The notes beneath the pieces are model-generated. The model did no database searches, was not told where the DNA came from, and saw only the letters and a program-made list of their open reading frames with translations. Of a stretch of 64,000 nt of DNA, positions 24,991 to 32,597 are shown piece after piece. Position 1 is the stretch's first letter; every line of letters begins with the position of its first letter. Source of the stretch: Tenacibaculum skagerrakense (GTDB taxonomy: Bacteria; Bacteroidota; Bacteroidia; Flavobacteriales; Flavobacteriaceae); the NCBI RefSeq assembly GCF_004345825.1, contig NZ_SLXM01000002.1, positions 310,001-374,000 of the forward strand, in the 5' to 3' direction. The position numbers were made by a program, and so were the translations under genes.

Positions 24991-25746
24991 ATGTCTTTTT
25001 TTGGGAGAAACATAAAGAAAATTAGAGGAGTTAAGGGATTAAGTCAAAAAGCTTTTGCCGAGTTATTTGATTTAAAAAGAGCTACTTTAGGGGCTTATGA
25101 GGAGGGTAGAAGTGAACCTAGAATTGAAACGATAATTAAAATTGCTAATTATTTTAGCATTACTATAGATAGTTTGCTAACCTCTGATTTAACTGTAAAT
25201 GAATTATTACGTTTTAAGGATGATTTATTGTTAAGTGATGAGTTGGAAGAAAAAGAACAGATGTTATCCATAAAATATGTTTCAGAGAAAAATATAAGTT
25301 CTTATACAGGGTATTTTGACAATGATGCGTTTTTAAATGATTTACCAGAAATTAGTTTGCCTATAGAATCTGAAAAATTAGTCAGAGCTTTTACGGTTAC
25401 TAACTTGGAAATGACAGATCATGATAAAGGTTTATACCCAAAGGATGTTGTTATTGCTGAGCAAATAGCTCAAGAAGATTTTGACAACTTCGGTAATGGA
25501 GAAATTGTAATAGCGGTACTAGAAAAAGAAATTGTAGTGCGAAAAATTTATTTTGTCGCAGACAACGTAATTCTAAAAGCAGCACATAAAAATATAGAAG
25601 AAAGAATTTTTCCGAAAGCTTCAATCAAAGAATTGTGGCATGCAAAATTTTCTTTCATTCGTCGTTTACCAGAAGTGGGGGATGATGTTGAGAATAAATT
25701 ATTGTTCTTAGAGAGAGAGTTGCTAAAACTTAAAAATAACAGTTAA
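24991..25746 (+). CDS. XRE family regulator with degenerate S24/LexA-like domain
   Basis: The 251-residue protein has an N-terminal XRE helix-turn-helix (residues 5-60, KKIRGVKGLSQKAFAELFDLKRATLGAYEEGRSEPRIETI) and a C-terminal beta domain resembling S24 peptidase/LexA. The Ser-Met nucleophile motif is missing (LEMTDHDKGLYPKD in its place) and the expected Lys aligns with Arg in VVRKIY, so self-cleavage is unlikely; it probably senses a ligand or partner instead. It is divergent from the PspA-flotillin operon and is its likely regulator. Its stop overlaps that of the convergent gene. Confidence 0.85.
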   Translation: MSFFGRNIKKIRGVKGLSQKAFAELFDLKRATLGAYEEGRSEPRIETIIKIANYFSITIDSLLTSDLTVNELLRFKDDLLLSDELEEKEQMLSIKYVSEKNISSYTGYFDNDAFLNDLPEISLPIESEKLVRAFTVTNLEMTDHDKGLYPKDVVIAEQIAQEDFDNFGNGEIVIAVLEKEIVVRKIYFVADNVILKAAHKNIEERIFPKASIKELWHAKFSFIRRLPEVGDDVENKLLFLERELLKLKNNS

Positions 25747-26174
25747 ACCTTATAATCGTTATTTACACCAATACTAAAACCAAAGCGAGTTTCATTTTCA
25801 CTACCTAATCTGTGGATAGCGATTTTACCTAAGCCTATTTTACTAAACTCATTAAAAGTAATGTCATCTTCCTCAAGAAACAATTTACCAGAAAAGCTTT
25901 TTTGAGGCACATATTCACTCGGGTTGTTTGTACCTTGATAAACTCTCAAAGATACTATTTGGTTATTGTCGTTTACACTACATAAAAAACCATATTCATC
26001 CCATATTAAATATTCATTACTAGAGCTGATCTTTCTAGTAGGTTCACCAAAAACGGCAAGTAAATCAGAATCCTTACAAGGAAAATCTAACAAGTACTCA
26101 TTTATTTTTAGATAATCCGTAGCACAATTTATAGTAAATTCTTTCTGTTTCTTTTTCTTAAAAAACTTAAGCAT
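25743..26174 (-). CDS. hypothetical protein
   Basis: The 143-residue protein has a Lys-rich N-terminus (LKFFKKKKQKE) and then a predominantly beta soluble domain (DSDLLAVFGEPTRKISSSNEYLIWDEYGFLCSVNDNNQI). No signal peptide or membrane segment is apparent and I do not recognise the family. Its last bases overlap the stop of the convergent XRE regulator, so antisense interference between the two transcripts is possible. Confidence 0.7.
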   Translation of the reverse strand: MLKFFKKKKQKEFTINCATDYLKINEYLLDFPCKDSDLLAVFGEPTRKISSSNEYLIWDEYGFLCSVNDNNQIVSLRVYQGTNNPSEYVPQKSFSGKLFLEEDDITFNEFSKIGLGKIAIHRLGSENETRFGFSIGVNNDYKV

Positions 26175-26332
26175 AACGTTTTAAAAAAATCTTTTTTCAA
26201 GAGTAAAGCTATAAAATTAAATGATTTATTAAATAGGAAAAACATGTTTTTTACAAACAAAAGATAACTACAACGTTTTTTGTTCATTATTAATTAAATA
26301 AACTTTACAAGTTATATGTATTAGCTCTTTTG

Positions 26333-26340
26333 TAAATTTG
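26333..26340 (+). promoter_or_regulatory. -7 box upstream of NDH-2
   Basis: TAAATTTG matches TAnnTTTG, 22 bp before the start codon. No clear -33 TTG is found at the usual distance. Confidence 0.4.
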
Positions 26341-26361
26341 TATTCCTAAAATTTAAGGTCT

Positions 26362-27663
26362 ATGAACATACCTCAAACCAGTTTTCCAAGAGTAGTTATT
26401 ATTGGAGGAGGTTTTGCTGGATTAGCTGCAGCTAAAGGATTAGAGAGAGAAGAGCTACAAGTAGTTCTTATAGATAAGCATAATTACCATACATTTCAAC
26501 CATTATTATATCAAGTAGCAACCGGAGGTTTAGAGCCAGATAGTATAGCTTTTCCATTACGAAAGCGTTTTAATGATATCGATAATTTTTACTTCCGTCT
26601 TGCCGAAGTAAGAAGTATAGATGCAGAGCGAAAGCTAATACACTCATCTATTGGAAGTCTAGATTATGATTATTTAGTTATCGCTACAGGTTCGACAACA
26701 AATTTCTTCGGAAACACCAATATTGAAAAGTTTACGATGGAAATGAAATCAATTCCACAGTCGCTCAATATTAGAAGTTTAATATTAGAGAATTTCGAAG
26801 AAGCTTTATTGACTTCTGACTTAGAGGAAAGAAGAAAGTTAATGAATTTCGTGATTGTAGGTGGAGGTCCAACAGGTGTTGAGTTAGCAGGAGCTTTAGC
26901 TGAAATGAAAAAAGGAATTCTACCTAAAGATTATCCTGATTTAGATATCCGTATGATGAAAATCAATCTTATACAAAGTTCAGATTGTATTTTAAAAGGA
27001 ATGAGTGAAAAAGCTTCTAAAAAAGCAGAGGATTTTCTGATAAAATTAGGAGTTGATGTATGGAAAAATTTAAGAGTTTTAAATTATGATGGAGAAACAG
27101 TTTCTACAAACGGTGAAGATCATTTTAAATCTTCTACGGTAATTTGGGCAGCTGGCGTTAAAGGAGAGTACGTAAAAGGTTTAAATGCTGAATGTGTTAT
27201 TGAAAGAGCCGCACGATATAAAGTAGATAGTTTTAATAGGGTTACTCCTCACACAAATATTTTTGCTATTGGTGATGTTGCCTGTATGGAAACAGAAAAT
27301 TTTCCTAAAGGACATCCAATGATGGCGCAACCTGCCATACAACAAGGAAGACTACTTGCTAAGAACATTTTAGCAGAGTTAAAAGGGAAACAGTTAAAGC
27401 CTTTTAAATACAATGATAAAGGAGCTATGGCTACTATTGGTAGAAATAAAGCAGTTGTTGATTTACCTAAATGGAAATTTCAAGGAGTTTTTGCATGGTT
27501 TGTTTGGATGTTTGTACACCTATTCTCTTTGATTGGATTTAGAAATAAAGCTGTTGTATTTCTAAACTGGGTGTATAATTATGTTCGTTTCGATAGAGAA
27601 ACTCGTTTAATTATTAGGCCTTTTAAAAAAAGAAATGAATATTCTTTTGAAAATGAGACATAA
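26362..27663 (+). CDS. type II NADH:quinone oxidoreductase (NDH-2)
   Basis: The 433-residue flavoprotein has two Rossmann motifs, FAD-binding VVIIGGGFAGLAAAKGL at the N-terminus and NAD(P)H-binding FVIVGGGPTGVELAGAL at about residue 170, and the FAD C-terminal motif IFAIGDVACM near residue 310. The C-terminal part holds hydrophobic and amphipathic helices that dock single-subunit NDH-2 enzymes to the membrane. It oxidises NADH without pumping protons. It is a single gene with its own -7 box and terminator. Confidence 0.93.
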   Translation: MNIPQTSFPRVVIIGGGFAGLAAAKGLEREELQVVLIDKHNYHTFQPLLYQVATGGLEPDSIAFPLRKRFNDIDNFYFRLAEVRSIDAERKLIHSSIGSLDYDYLVIATGSTTNFFGNTNIEKFTMEMKSIPQSLNIRSLILENFEEALLTSDLEERRKLMNFVIVGGGPTGVELAGALAEMKKGILPKDYPDLDIRMMKINLIQSSDCILKGMSEKASKKAEDFLIKLGVDVWKNLRVLNYDGETVSTNGEDHFKSSTVIWAAGVKGEYVKGLNAECVIERAARYKVDSFNRVTPHTNIFAIGDVACMETENFPKGHPMMAQPAIQQGRLLAKNILAELKGKQLKPFKYNDKGAMATIGRNKAVVDLPKWKFQGVFAWFVWMFVHLFSLIGFRNKAVVFLNWVYNYVRFDRETRLIIRPFKKRNEYSFENET

Positions 27664-27692
27664 AAAAAACACCTTTTAAAAGGTGCTTTTTT
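27663..27692 (+). terminator. terminator after NDH-2
   Basis: CACCTTTT and AAAAGGTG form a perfect 8-bp palindrome (27670-27685) flanked by A and T runs; it also fits the converging lipoprotein gene. Confidence 0.8.
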
Positions 27693-27712
27693 TAATTTAT
27701 AAGTTAATTTAC

Positions 27713-28066
27713 TTAATCTCTATTGGTAGAGGTAGTTTTAACTTCATTATTCTGGTCAATAATTATTTCATAATCAGAACAGAAGTCCATTTCAACCACT
27801 TCAACTACTTCTTCATTGCTTTTTAATACAATAGTGTATGTAATTTCACCAGGAGCATAACTTCTATATTCAGAAGCCTTCCCAGGTTCAATATTATTGA
27901 TGTTTTCAGTATTACCTCCAGAGGTTTTAATTTGAACACTAACATCATCTGTTCCCATATTTGATACTCTAGCTCTTGGGTTCTCATTATCACATTCAGA
28001 ACAAGATGATAAAACCGTAAGGGAAATAAAAAAGGATAAAGCAATGAACTTTTTAAACGTTTTCAT
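27713..28066 (-). CDS. small lipoprotein, unknown function
   Basis: The 117-residue product has a lipoprotein signal peptide with lipobox VLSSC and then a beta-rich domain of about 90 residues (ARVSNMGTDDVSVQIKTSGG ... ITYTIVLKSNEEVVEVVEMDFCSDYEIII). It may be surface-exposed, but no family is recognised. It is a single gene between NDH-2 and the arsenic-type cluster. An overlapping frame in the same region (27823-28044) was judged a shadow, because this one carries the signal peptide. Confidence 0.8.
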   Translation of the reverse strand: MKTFKKFIALSFFISLTVLSSCSECDNENPRARVSNMGTDDVSVQIKTSGGNTENINNIEPGKASEYRSYAPGEITYTIVLKSNEEVVEVVEMDFCSDYEIIIDQNNEVKTTSTNRD

Positions 28067-28161
28067 GTTTGCTATTTAGGGGTTATTCGGCTGCGAATAT
28101 AGTTTTTTTTAAGCAAAAACAAGAAAAACAAAGGTTTAGTGACGCTTAACTAGGGTTGAAG

Positions 28162-28638
28162 TTAACAACATCCAGAACCCGGTTCGCAAGATGTGCCTTG
28201 ACTTTGTAAACTAGAAAGACGAATTTTTGGTTTTTGTTGTGGAGAAATCCCACACTGATCTTGCGCTAAACAGGCAGTAGCAGTATTGGTTAATAAAAAA
28301 GATTTTCCATCAAAGTCTAAACCATATTTTCCAATTGTTGTTTCTCCTTGGTACTCTATCTCAATTTCAACATCTTTTAAATTCAGCGTTTTTTCTGATA
28401 GTTCAATAATGTGAACTAATTTTTCAGGATGTAATCTGTGATTATAATCATCGGCATTCCAAAGTTGAAAATTAATACGTTCTTCTTTTCTTAACACGCC
28501 GCCACAATCAATAAAGTGCTTGCTTACTTTTCCAACTTCTGTTACATGGAAATGTTCTGGAACTAAATCTCCATTCGGTAACTGAAAAGCTATAGTTGTT
28601 AATTGACTTAAATGTTGTTTTATTTCTGATAATTTCAT
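28162..28638 (-). CDS. DUF6428 family protein with Cys-rich tail
   Basis: The 158-residue protein matches the DUF6428 family that recurs in Bacteroidota arsenic clusters: LPNGDLVPEHFHVTEVGKVSKHFIDCGG and NFQLWNADDYNHRLHPEKLVHIIELSE are typical. It ends in a cysteine-rich tail (SCEPGSGCC) and has a further pair in CLAQDQCG, which suggests thiol chemistry or metalloid binding. It lies 6 bp after the arsenate reductase gene and is the last gene of the cluster. Its biochemical role is unknown. Confidence 0.85.
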   Translation of the reverse strand: MKLSEIKQHLSQLTTIAFQLPNGDLVPEHFHVTEVGKVSKHFIDCGGVLRKEERINFQLWNADDYNHRLHPEKLVHIIELSEKTLNLKDVEIEIEYQGETTIGKYGLDFDGKSFLLTNTATACLAQDQCGISPQQKPKIRLSSLQSQGTSCEPGSGCC

Positions 28639-28644
28639 AATTGT

Positions 28645-29253
28645 TTAATTTAATTTTGATAAAACATAATATATTTCTGAAGCAATTTGATTACTTCTAG
28701 TTAAATAAACTTCACTTTGTTTATCTGTATTATCTGATATTTTTGGATCTTCATAAGTAATTGGAATTCTAATTTCTGAACCTGCTACAAAAGGACAGCC
28801 TCCATCAGCTTCAGAACAAGTCATAATCGCCGCAAAACTTGAATTAGGATTGAATTTGTTATCATATTTTTTAGAAAAACTAATAATAGGATGACAAGTT
28901 GAGTCAAATTTTATAGCATAAATAGGATTTTGTCCTTCACTTAATTTCTTTATTTCAAATCCTTGATGTTCGAGTGTTTGAATAATAGGAAGCGCAATAG
29001 ATGTAGCTTCAGTTCCTCCAGAATAAGTTGTTATGGAGTTTATGTTAAAATACTTTGCAAGTGTTTGCATCCATATTTGACCTAAATGACTTCTTCTAGA
29101 ATTATGAGTACATATATAGTTGATTCTAATTAACTCATTCTTGTCTATCTTTTTTTGTAAATAATCAATAAATGGATATAAAATTTCTTTTCTTATTTCA
29201 GAAATAGGTAAGAACGAAATGTTTTCTATTGTTTTTTCTAATTCTTTATTCAT
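28645..29253 (-). CDS. arsenate reductase, thioredoxin-coupled LMW-phosphatase type
   Basis: The protein of 202 residues has the low-molecular-weight phosphatase P-loop CTHNSRRS (C48-R54) and a downstream Cx6C pair (C146, C153) in TCSEADGGCPF, the redox triad of thioredoxin-coupled ArsC. It would reduce arsenate to arsenite in the cytoplasm. ATG at 29253 was chosen; the longer frame begins with TTG inside arsR. A near-perfect dyad overlaps this start and may be an operator. A second copy lies at 61658-62293. Confidence 0.88.
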   Translation of the reverse strand: MNKELEKTIENISFLPISEIRKEILYPFIDYLQKKIDKNELIRINYICTHNSRRSHLGQIWMQTLAKYFNINSITTYSGGTEATSIALPIIQTLEHQGFEIKKLSEGQNPIYAIKFDSTCHPIISFSKKYDNKFNPNSSFAAIMTCSEADGGCPFVAGSEIRIPITYEDPKISDNTDKQSEVYLTRSNQIASEIYYVLSKLN

Positions 29254-29267
29254 TGTAATATTACGAT
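29252..29267. promoter_or_regulatory. candidate ArsR operator upstream of the arsenate reductase gene
   Basis: ATTGTAATATTACGAT is a dyad with 7 of 8 base pairs matched. It lies between the arsR stop and the arsC-like start, touching the ATG. The same sequence with one change stands before arsR. Confidence 0.5.
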
Positions 29268-29285
29268 TAATTGTTTTAAATTTTT

Positions 29286-29618
29286 TTAGCAACAGTTATT
29301 ATTCTCATCTGAGAATATTAACAGAAACTGAGAAAGAATAGTCTTAATTTCAGACCATTTTTTTTCATTCAAACAGTAACAAATACTAGTGCCTTCTATA
29401 GTCCCTTTAATAATTTCAACTTTCTTTAGTTCTTTTAAATGCTGAGAAATAGTAGGTTGAGCTAAACCAATTTCGTTAACTAAATCACCACAAATACAAG
29501 TTTTAGTTTTAGCCAAGTATTCTAAAATTGCAATGCGAGCAGGATGACCAAGTACTTTAGCAATACTTGCTATTTCATTCTGCTCTTGTGTAAATATTTC
29601 AGATTTTGTTAATCCCAT
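29286..29618 (-). CDS. ArsR family metalloregulator
   Basis: The 110-residue winged-helix protein has the ArsR fold: GHPARIAILEYLAKTKTCICGDLVNEIGLAQPTISQHLKELKK, where CICGDL is the As(III)/Sb(III)-binding CxC motif at the DNA-recognition helix, as in classical ArsR (ELCVCDL). A further vicinal Cys pair ends the protein (NNCC) and could supply a third thiolate. It should repress its own operon until arsenite binds. It is followed by the arsenate reductase and DUF6428 genes. Confidence 0.93.
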   Translation of the reverse strand: MGLTKSEIFTQEQNEIASIAKVLGHPARIAILEYLAKTKTCICGDLVNEIGLAQPTISQHLKELKKVEIIKGTIEGTSICYCLNEKKWSEIKTILSQFLLIFSDENNNCC

Positions 29619-29632
29619 TTATTTATCTTTAT

Positions 29633-29648
29633 ATTGCAATATTACGAT
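29633..29648. promoter_or_regulatory. candidate ArsR operator upstream of arsR
   Basis: ATTGCAATATTACGAT forms an imperfect dyad centred between 29640 and 29641, 15 bp before the arsR start and just beyond the end of the flavin reductase gene. A 16-base block (AATATTACGATTAATT) is identical with the second site at 29257-29272. Confidence 0.5.
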
Positions 29649-29651
29649 TAA

Positions 29652-30167
29652 TTAATTTAGTAAACTATTTTTTAGTTCATTTATTTTAGCTTTAGCCTCA
29701 TGGTGTATTTCATTAGTGTCTTCATCAAACCATACATGAACATCACCAATATAATCCATTCCTAAATATTTTGCACTTTCTACAAAAGGCATTTCAAAAC
29801 CTTTTCTTCTATCATTTCCTCCAGAATTACTTATCATAGCCATTTTTTTACCTCTCATTTTTCTACCTAATTCTTTTTTATAATGTAGTAAGTCAGATAA
29901 ACGATCGAAAAATACTTTCAGGATTCCGCTCATTGTGTACCAATATACAGGCGTAGCAAAAACAATAGTATCGTACTTTTCAATTATTTCTTCCATCAAG
30001 GGGATAAAATCATCATCAGCATTTTTAAACTCATAACTAAAGTGACCTATTTTTTTATCAAATAAATCAATAATATCAAAGTCAGTATTTGAGTTTAAAT
30101 AATTTATAACTTTATTAGTGTTCCCTAGTTTTTGTGAACTCGCTTGTATAATTACAGTTTTTTTCAT
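29652..30167 (-). CDS. NAD(P)H-dependent FMN reductase / flavodoxin-fold protein
   Basis: The 171-residue protein has a flavodoxin-like fold: VIIQASSQKLGNTNKVI gives the phosphate-binding loop for FMN, FATPVYWYTMSGILKVFFDRLSDLL the isoalloxazine-contact region, and MAMISNSGGNDRRKGFEMPF a later strand-loop. Such reductases use NAD(P)H to reduce quinones, nitro compounds or metalloids. It lies upstream of arsR on the same strand with its own two-box promoter, so a link to arsenic stress is possible but not shown. Confidence 0.87.
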   Translation of the reverse strand: MKKTVIIQASSQKLGNTNKVINYLNSNTDFDIIDLFDKKIGHFSYEFKNADDDFIPLMEEIIEKYDTIVFATPVYWYTMSGILKVFFDRLSDLLHYKKELGRKMRGKKMAMISNSGGNDRRKGFEMPFVESAKYLGMDYIGDVHVWFDEDTNEIHHEAKAKINELKNSLLN

Positions 30168-30220
30168 TCTTAATTTAAATTTAGATTTTAAAAGTAATTA
30201 TACGCTTCATTTCATTTTAA

Positions 30221-30252
30221 CAAAATTAATTGCTAAAATTGATGCGATTCAA
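30221..30252 (-). promoter_or_regulatory. two-box promoter for the FMN reductase gene
   Basis: The minus strand has TTG (30252-30250), 21 bases, then TAATTTTG (30228-30221), matching the flavobacterial consensus TTG-N17-23-TAnnTTTG, about 54 bp before the start. Confidence 0.6.
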
Positions 30253-30308
30253 GGTAAAATCGATTAAAAAAAGCATATATTTTTATACATTTATGCTATA
30301 AATTGAAA

Positions 30309-31169
30309 ATGCAGATGGATAAAAACAAATACAAGGTTTTGCAACCTGTTGAGCTTCAAAAAATTCCTACGCTCGAACCTATTGAAGATGCAGAGAAAAA
30401 ATTAAAGAAGGTTAGAAAAAAAATAGCTGATTTACAAAATACTATGTATGCAGAAGGTAAATATAGTGCGCTTATATGTTTACAAGGTATGGATACTTCT
30501 GGAAAAGATAGTTTAATCAGAGAGGTTTTTAAGCAGTTTAATGTTAGAGGAGTTGAGGTGTATAGCTTTAAAGTGCCAACTGAGAAAGAGTTAAAACATG
30601 ATTTTTTATGGCGTCATTACATTGCGTTGCCTGCTAAAGGAAAAGTAGGCGTTTTTAATAGAACTCATTATGAAAATGTTTTAGTAACAAGAGTCCATCC
30701 AGAATATGTGTTTTCAGAGAATATTCCATCTGTGAATAGTTTAGAGGACTTAGATGACGATTTTTACTATCGAAGAATGGAAAGAATTAATCAGTTTGAA
30801 AAACATGTTGCAGACAACGGAACAATTATTTTAAAATTCTTTTTACATCTTTCTAAAACAGAACAAAAAAACAGGCTGCTACGAAGATTAGATATACCAG
30901 AAAAAAACTGGAAATTCTCTGCAGGAGATTTGAAAGAGCGAAAACTTTGGGACAAATATCAAGAATGTTATGAAGATGTGATTAACAGAACTTCAACTGA
31001 ATATGCTCCTTGGTTTATCGTACCAGCTGATGACAAACCAACGGCCCGATTTATAGTGGCAAATACCATTTTTGAGGAATTCAAAAAATATAAATTCAAA
31101 GAGCCAGTTTTAGAGCCAGAGTTGATGGAGAAATTAGATGAGTTTAAAACTCAATTACATAATGAATAA
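30309..31169 (+). CDS. ppk2: polyphosphate kinase 2, class III type
   Basis: The 286-residue single-domain PPK2 transfers phosphate between polyphosphate and nucleotides. Its Walker A is GMDTSGKD (G60-K66) and it carries LWRHYIALPAKGKVGVFNRTHYENVLVTRVHPEY, very close to characterised class III enzymes that phosphorylate both AMP and ADP; WKFSAGDLKERKLWDKYQ is the lid region. ATG at 30309 was preferred to TTG at 30303. Two class I paralogues lie at 59974-61646. It is divergent from the FMN reductase gene. Confidence 0.9.
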   Translation: MQMDKNKYKVLQPVELQKIPTLEPIEDAEKKLKKVRKKIADLQNTMYAEGKYSALICLQGMDTSGKDSLIREVFKQFNVRGVEVYSFKVPTEKELKHDFLWRHYIALPAKGKVGVFNRTHYENVLVTRVHPEYVFSENIPSVNSLEDLDDDFYYRRMERINQFEKHVADNGTIILKFFLHLSKTEQKNRLLRRLDIPEKNWKFSAGDLKERKLWDKYQECYEDVINRTSTEYAPWFIVPADDKPTARFIVANTIFEEFKKYKFKEPVLEPELMEKLDEFKTQLHNE

Positions 31170-31178
31170 ATTACCTAA

Positions 31179-32021
31179 ATGGAATTAAATCTTACAAAAC
31201 CTCTTGTGTTTTTTGATCTAGAAACAACTGGAGTAAATATAGCTACAGATCGAATTGTTGAAATTTCTATTTTAAAGATATTCCCTAACGGAACACAAGA
31301 AAGTAAAACATGGTTAGTTAATCCAGAAATTGAAATACCTGCACATGTAACTGCTGTACATGGTATTACAAACGAGAAAGTTGTTAATGAACCAACATTT
31401 AAAGAATTGGCTGATAAAATTAATGAAATGATTGGTGATGCTGATTTAGCTGGATTCAATTCGAATAGATTTGATATTCCACTTTTGGCTGAAGAGTTGT
31501 TAAGAGCTGGTATCGATTTTGATATGGAGAATAGAAAAGCCATTGACGTTCAGGTGATTTTTCATAAAAAGGAACAAAGAACATTAAGTGCTGGATATAA
31601 ATTTTATTGTGGTAAGGATTTAGAAGATGCGCATTCTGCTGAAGCGGATACGTTAGCAACTTATGAAATTTTAAAAGCCCAGTTAGATAAATATGAAGAT
31701 ATAGAAAACTCTGTAGATGCTTTAAGCGAATATTCAGCTCATACTAAGAGAGCAGATTTTGCAGGTTTTATATTATTTGATGATGAGAAAAAAGAAATTT
31801 TCTCTTTTGGAAAATATAAAGGACGAAGAGTAGTTGATGTATTACAAGAAAACCCAGGATATAATTCATGGATTCAACAGGCAGATTTTCCGCTGTATAC
31901 AAAAAAAGTTTTACGTCAAATAAAAGAAAGAATGTCTAAGGCTAATGAAGCTACAGCTACAGATACAATGTCGGATGAAGAAAAGTTGAAAGCTTTACAA
32001 CAAAAATTTAATTTAAGATAA
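31179..32021 (+). CDS. DnaQ-like 3'-5' exonuclease
   Basis: The 280-residue protein has a DEDD-type exonuclease domain: FFDLETTG (ExoI, D and E metal ligands), GFNSNRFDIPLL (ExoII) and the ExoIII aspartate in HSAEADTLATYEIL. The histidine in AHSAEAD suggests the DEDDh type. A C-terminal domain, SFGKYKGRRVVDVLQENPGYNSWIQQADFPLYTKK, is the DUF3820/exodeoxyribonuclease X-like module. It is not a replicative epsilon subunit by context; a repair or proofreading role is likely. The next gene starts two bases after its stop. Confidence 0.92.
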   Translation: MELNLTKPLVFFDLETTGVNIATDRIVEISILKIFPNGTQESKTWLVNPEIEIPAHVTAVHGITNEKVVNEPTFKELADKINEMIGDADLAGFNSNRFDIPLLAEELLRAGIDFDMENRKAIDVQVIFHKKEQRTLSAGYKFYCGKDLEDAHSAEADTLATYEILKAQLDKYEDIENSVDALSEYSAHTKRADFAGFILFDDEKKEIFSFGKYKGRRVVDVLQENPGYNSWIQQADFPLYTKKVLRQIKERMSKANEATATDTMSDEEKLKALQQKFNLR

Positions 32022-32022
32022 T

Positions 32023-32508
32023 ATGTACGTATCATATAACGATTTGCCGAATACATCTAGAGTTTGGATATACCAATCTAACAGAGAGTTTACTCAAGAA
32101 GAGATAGAGATTATTTCGGCTAAGGCTATTTTATTTATTGATCAGTGGACGAGACATGGAGATGATTTAAAAGCTTCGTTTACTATTAAGTATAATCAGT
32201 TTTTAATTATTGCTTTAGATGAAAGTTTTAACAATGCATCTGGTTGCTCTATAGATGCTTCTGTACGTTTTATTAAATCTTTAGAAGAGGAATTAAGAGT
32301 TGATCTTATGGATAAGCTAAATGTTTCTTTTAAAGATGGAGAAAGAATAAATGTTGTTAGATTATCCGATTTTCAAGATTTTGCAAAGGAAAATAAGGTG
32401 AATTCAAACACAATAGTTTTCAATAACATGGTTACAACCAAAGAAGATTTCGAGCATAAATGGGAAGTTTCAGCTAAAGAAAGCTGGCATAACCGTTTTT
32501 TGGTATAA
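32023..32508 (+). CDS. conserved protein often named ABC transporter ATPase, no ATPase motifs
   Basis: The 161-residue protein belongs to a Flavobacteriia family commonly labelled ABC transporter ATPase, yet it has no Walker A, Walker B or LSGGQ motif. It begins WIYQSNREFTQEEIEIISAKAILFIDQWTRHGDDLKASFTIKYNQFLIIALDE and ends with EHKWEVSAKESWHNRFL, a small alpha/beta domain. It is coupled to the exonuclease gene (1-bp gap) and may work with it. The label should not be propagated. Confidence 0.82.
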   Translation: MYVSYNDLPNTSRVWIYQSNREFTQEEIEIISAKAILFIDQWTRHGDDLKASFTIKYNQFLIIALDESFNNASGCSIDASVRFIKSLEEELRVDLMDKLNVSFKDGERINVVRLSDFQDFAKENKVNSNTIVFNNMVTTKEDFEHKWEVSAKESWHNRFLV

Positions 32509-32597
32509 CTATTGTTTTTATAAGTATAATCCCTGCTATTCTGATGTAATAACTAGAGATGTAATATCTCAAACTAAAAAGCGCGTGTAAGATTTTT

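Noticed and set aside
27823..28044. 73-codon minus-strand frame overlapping the small lipoprotein gene
   Set aside because: The other frame carries a signal peptide and lipobox and accounts for the locus.
31175..31543. 122-codon minus-strand frame opposite the exonuclease gene
   Set aside because: Fully covered by the well-supported DEDD exonuclease frame; no motif of its own.
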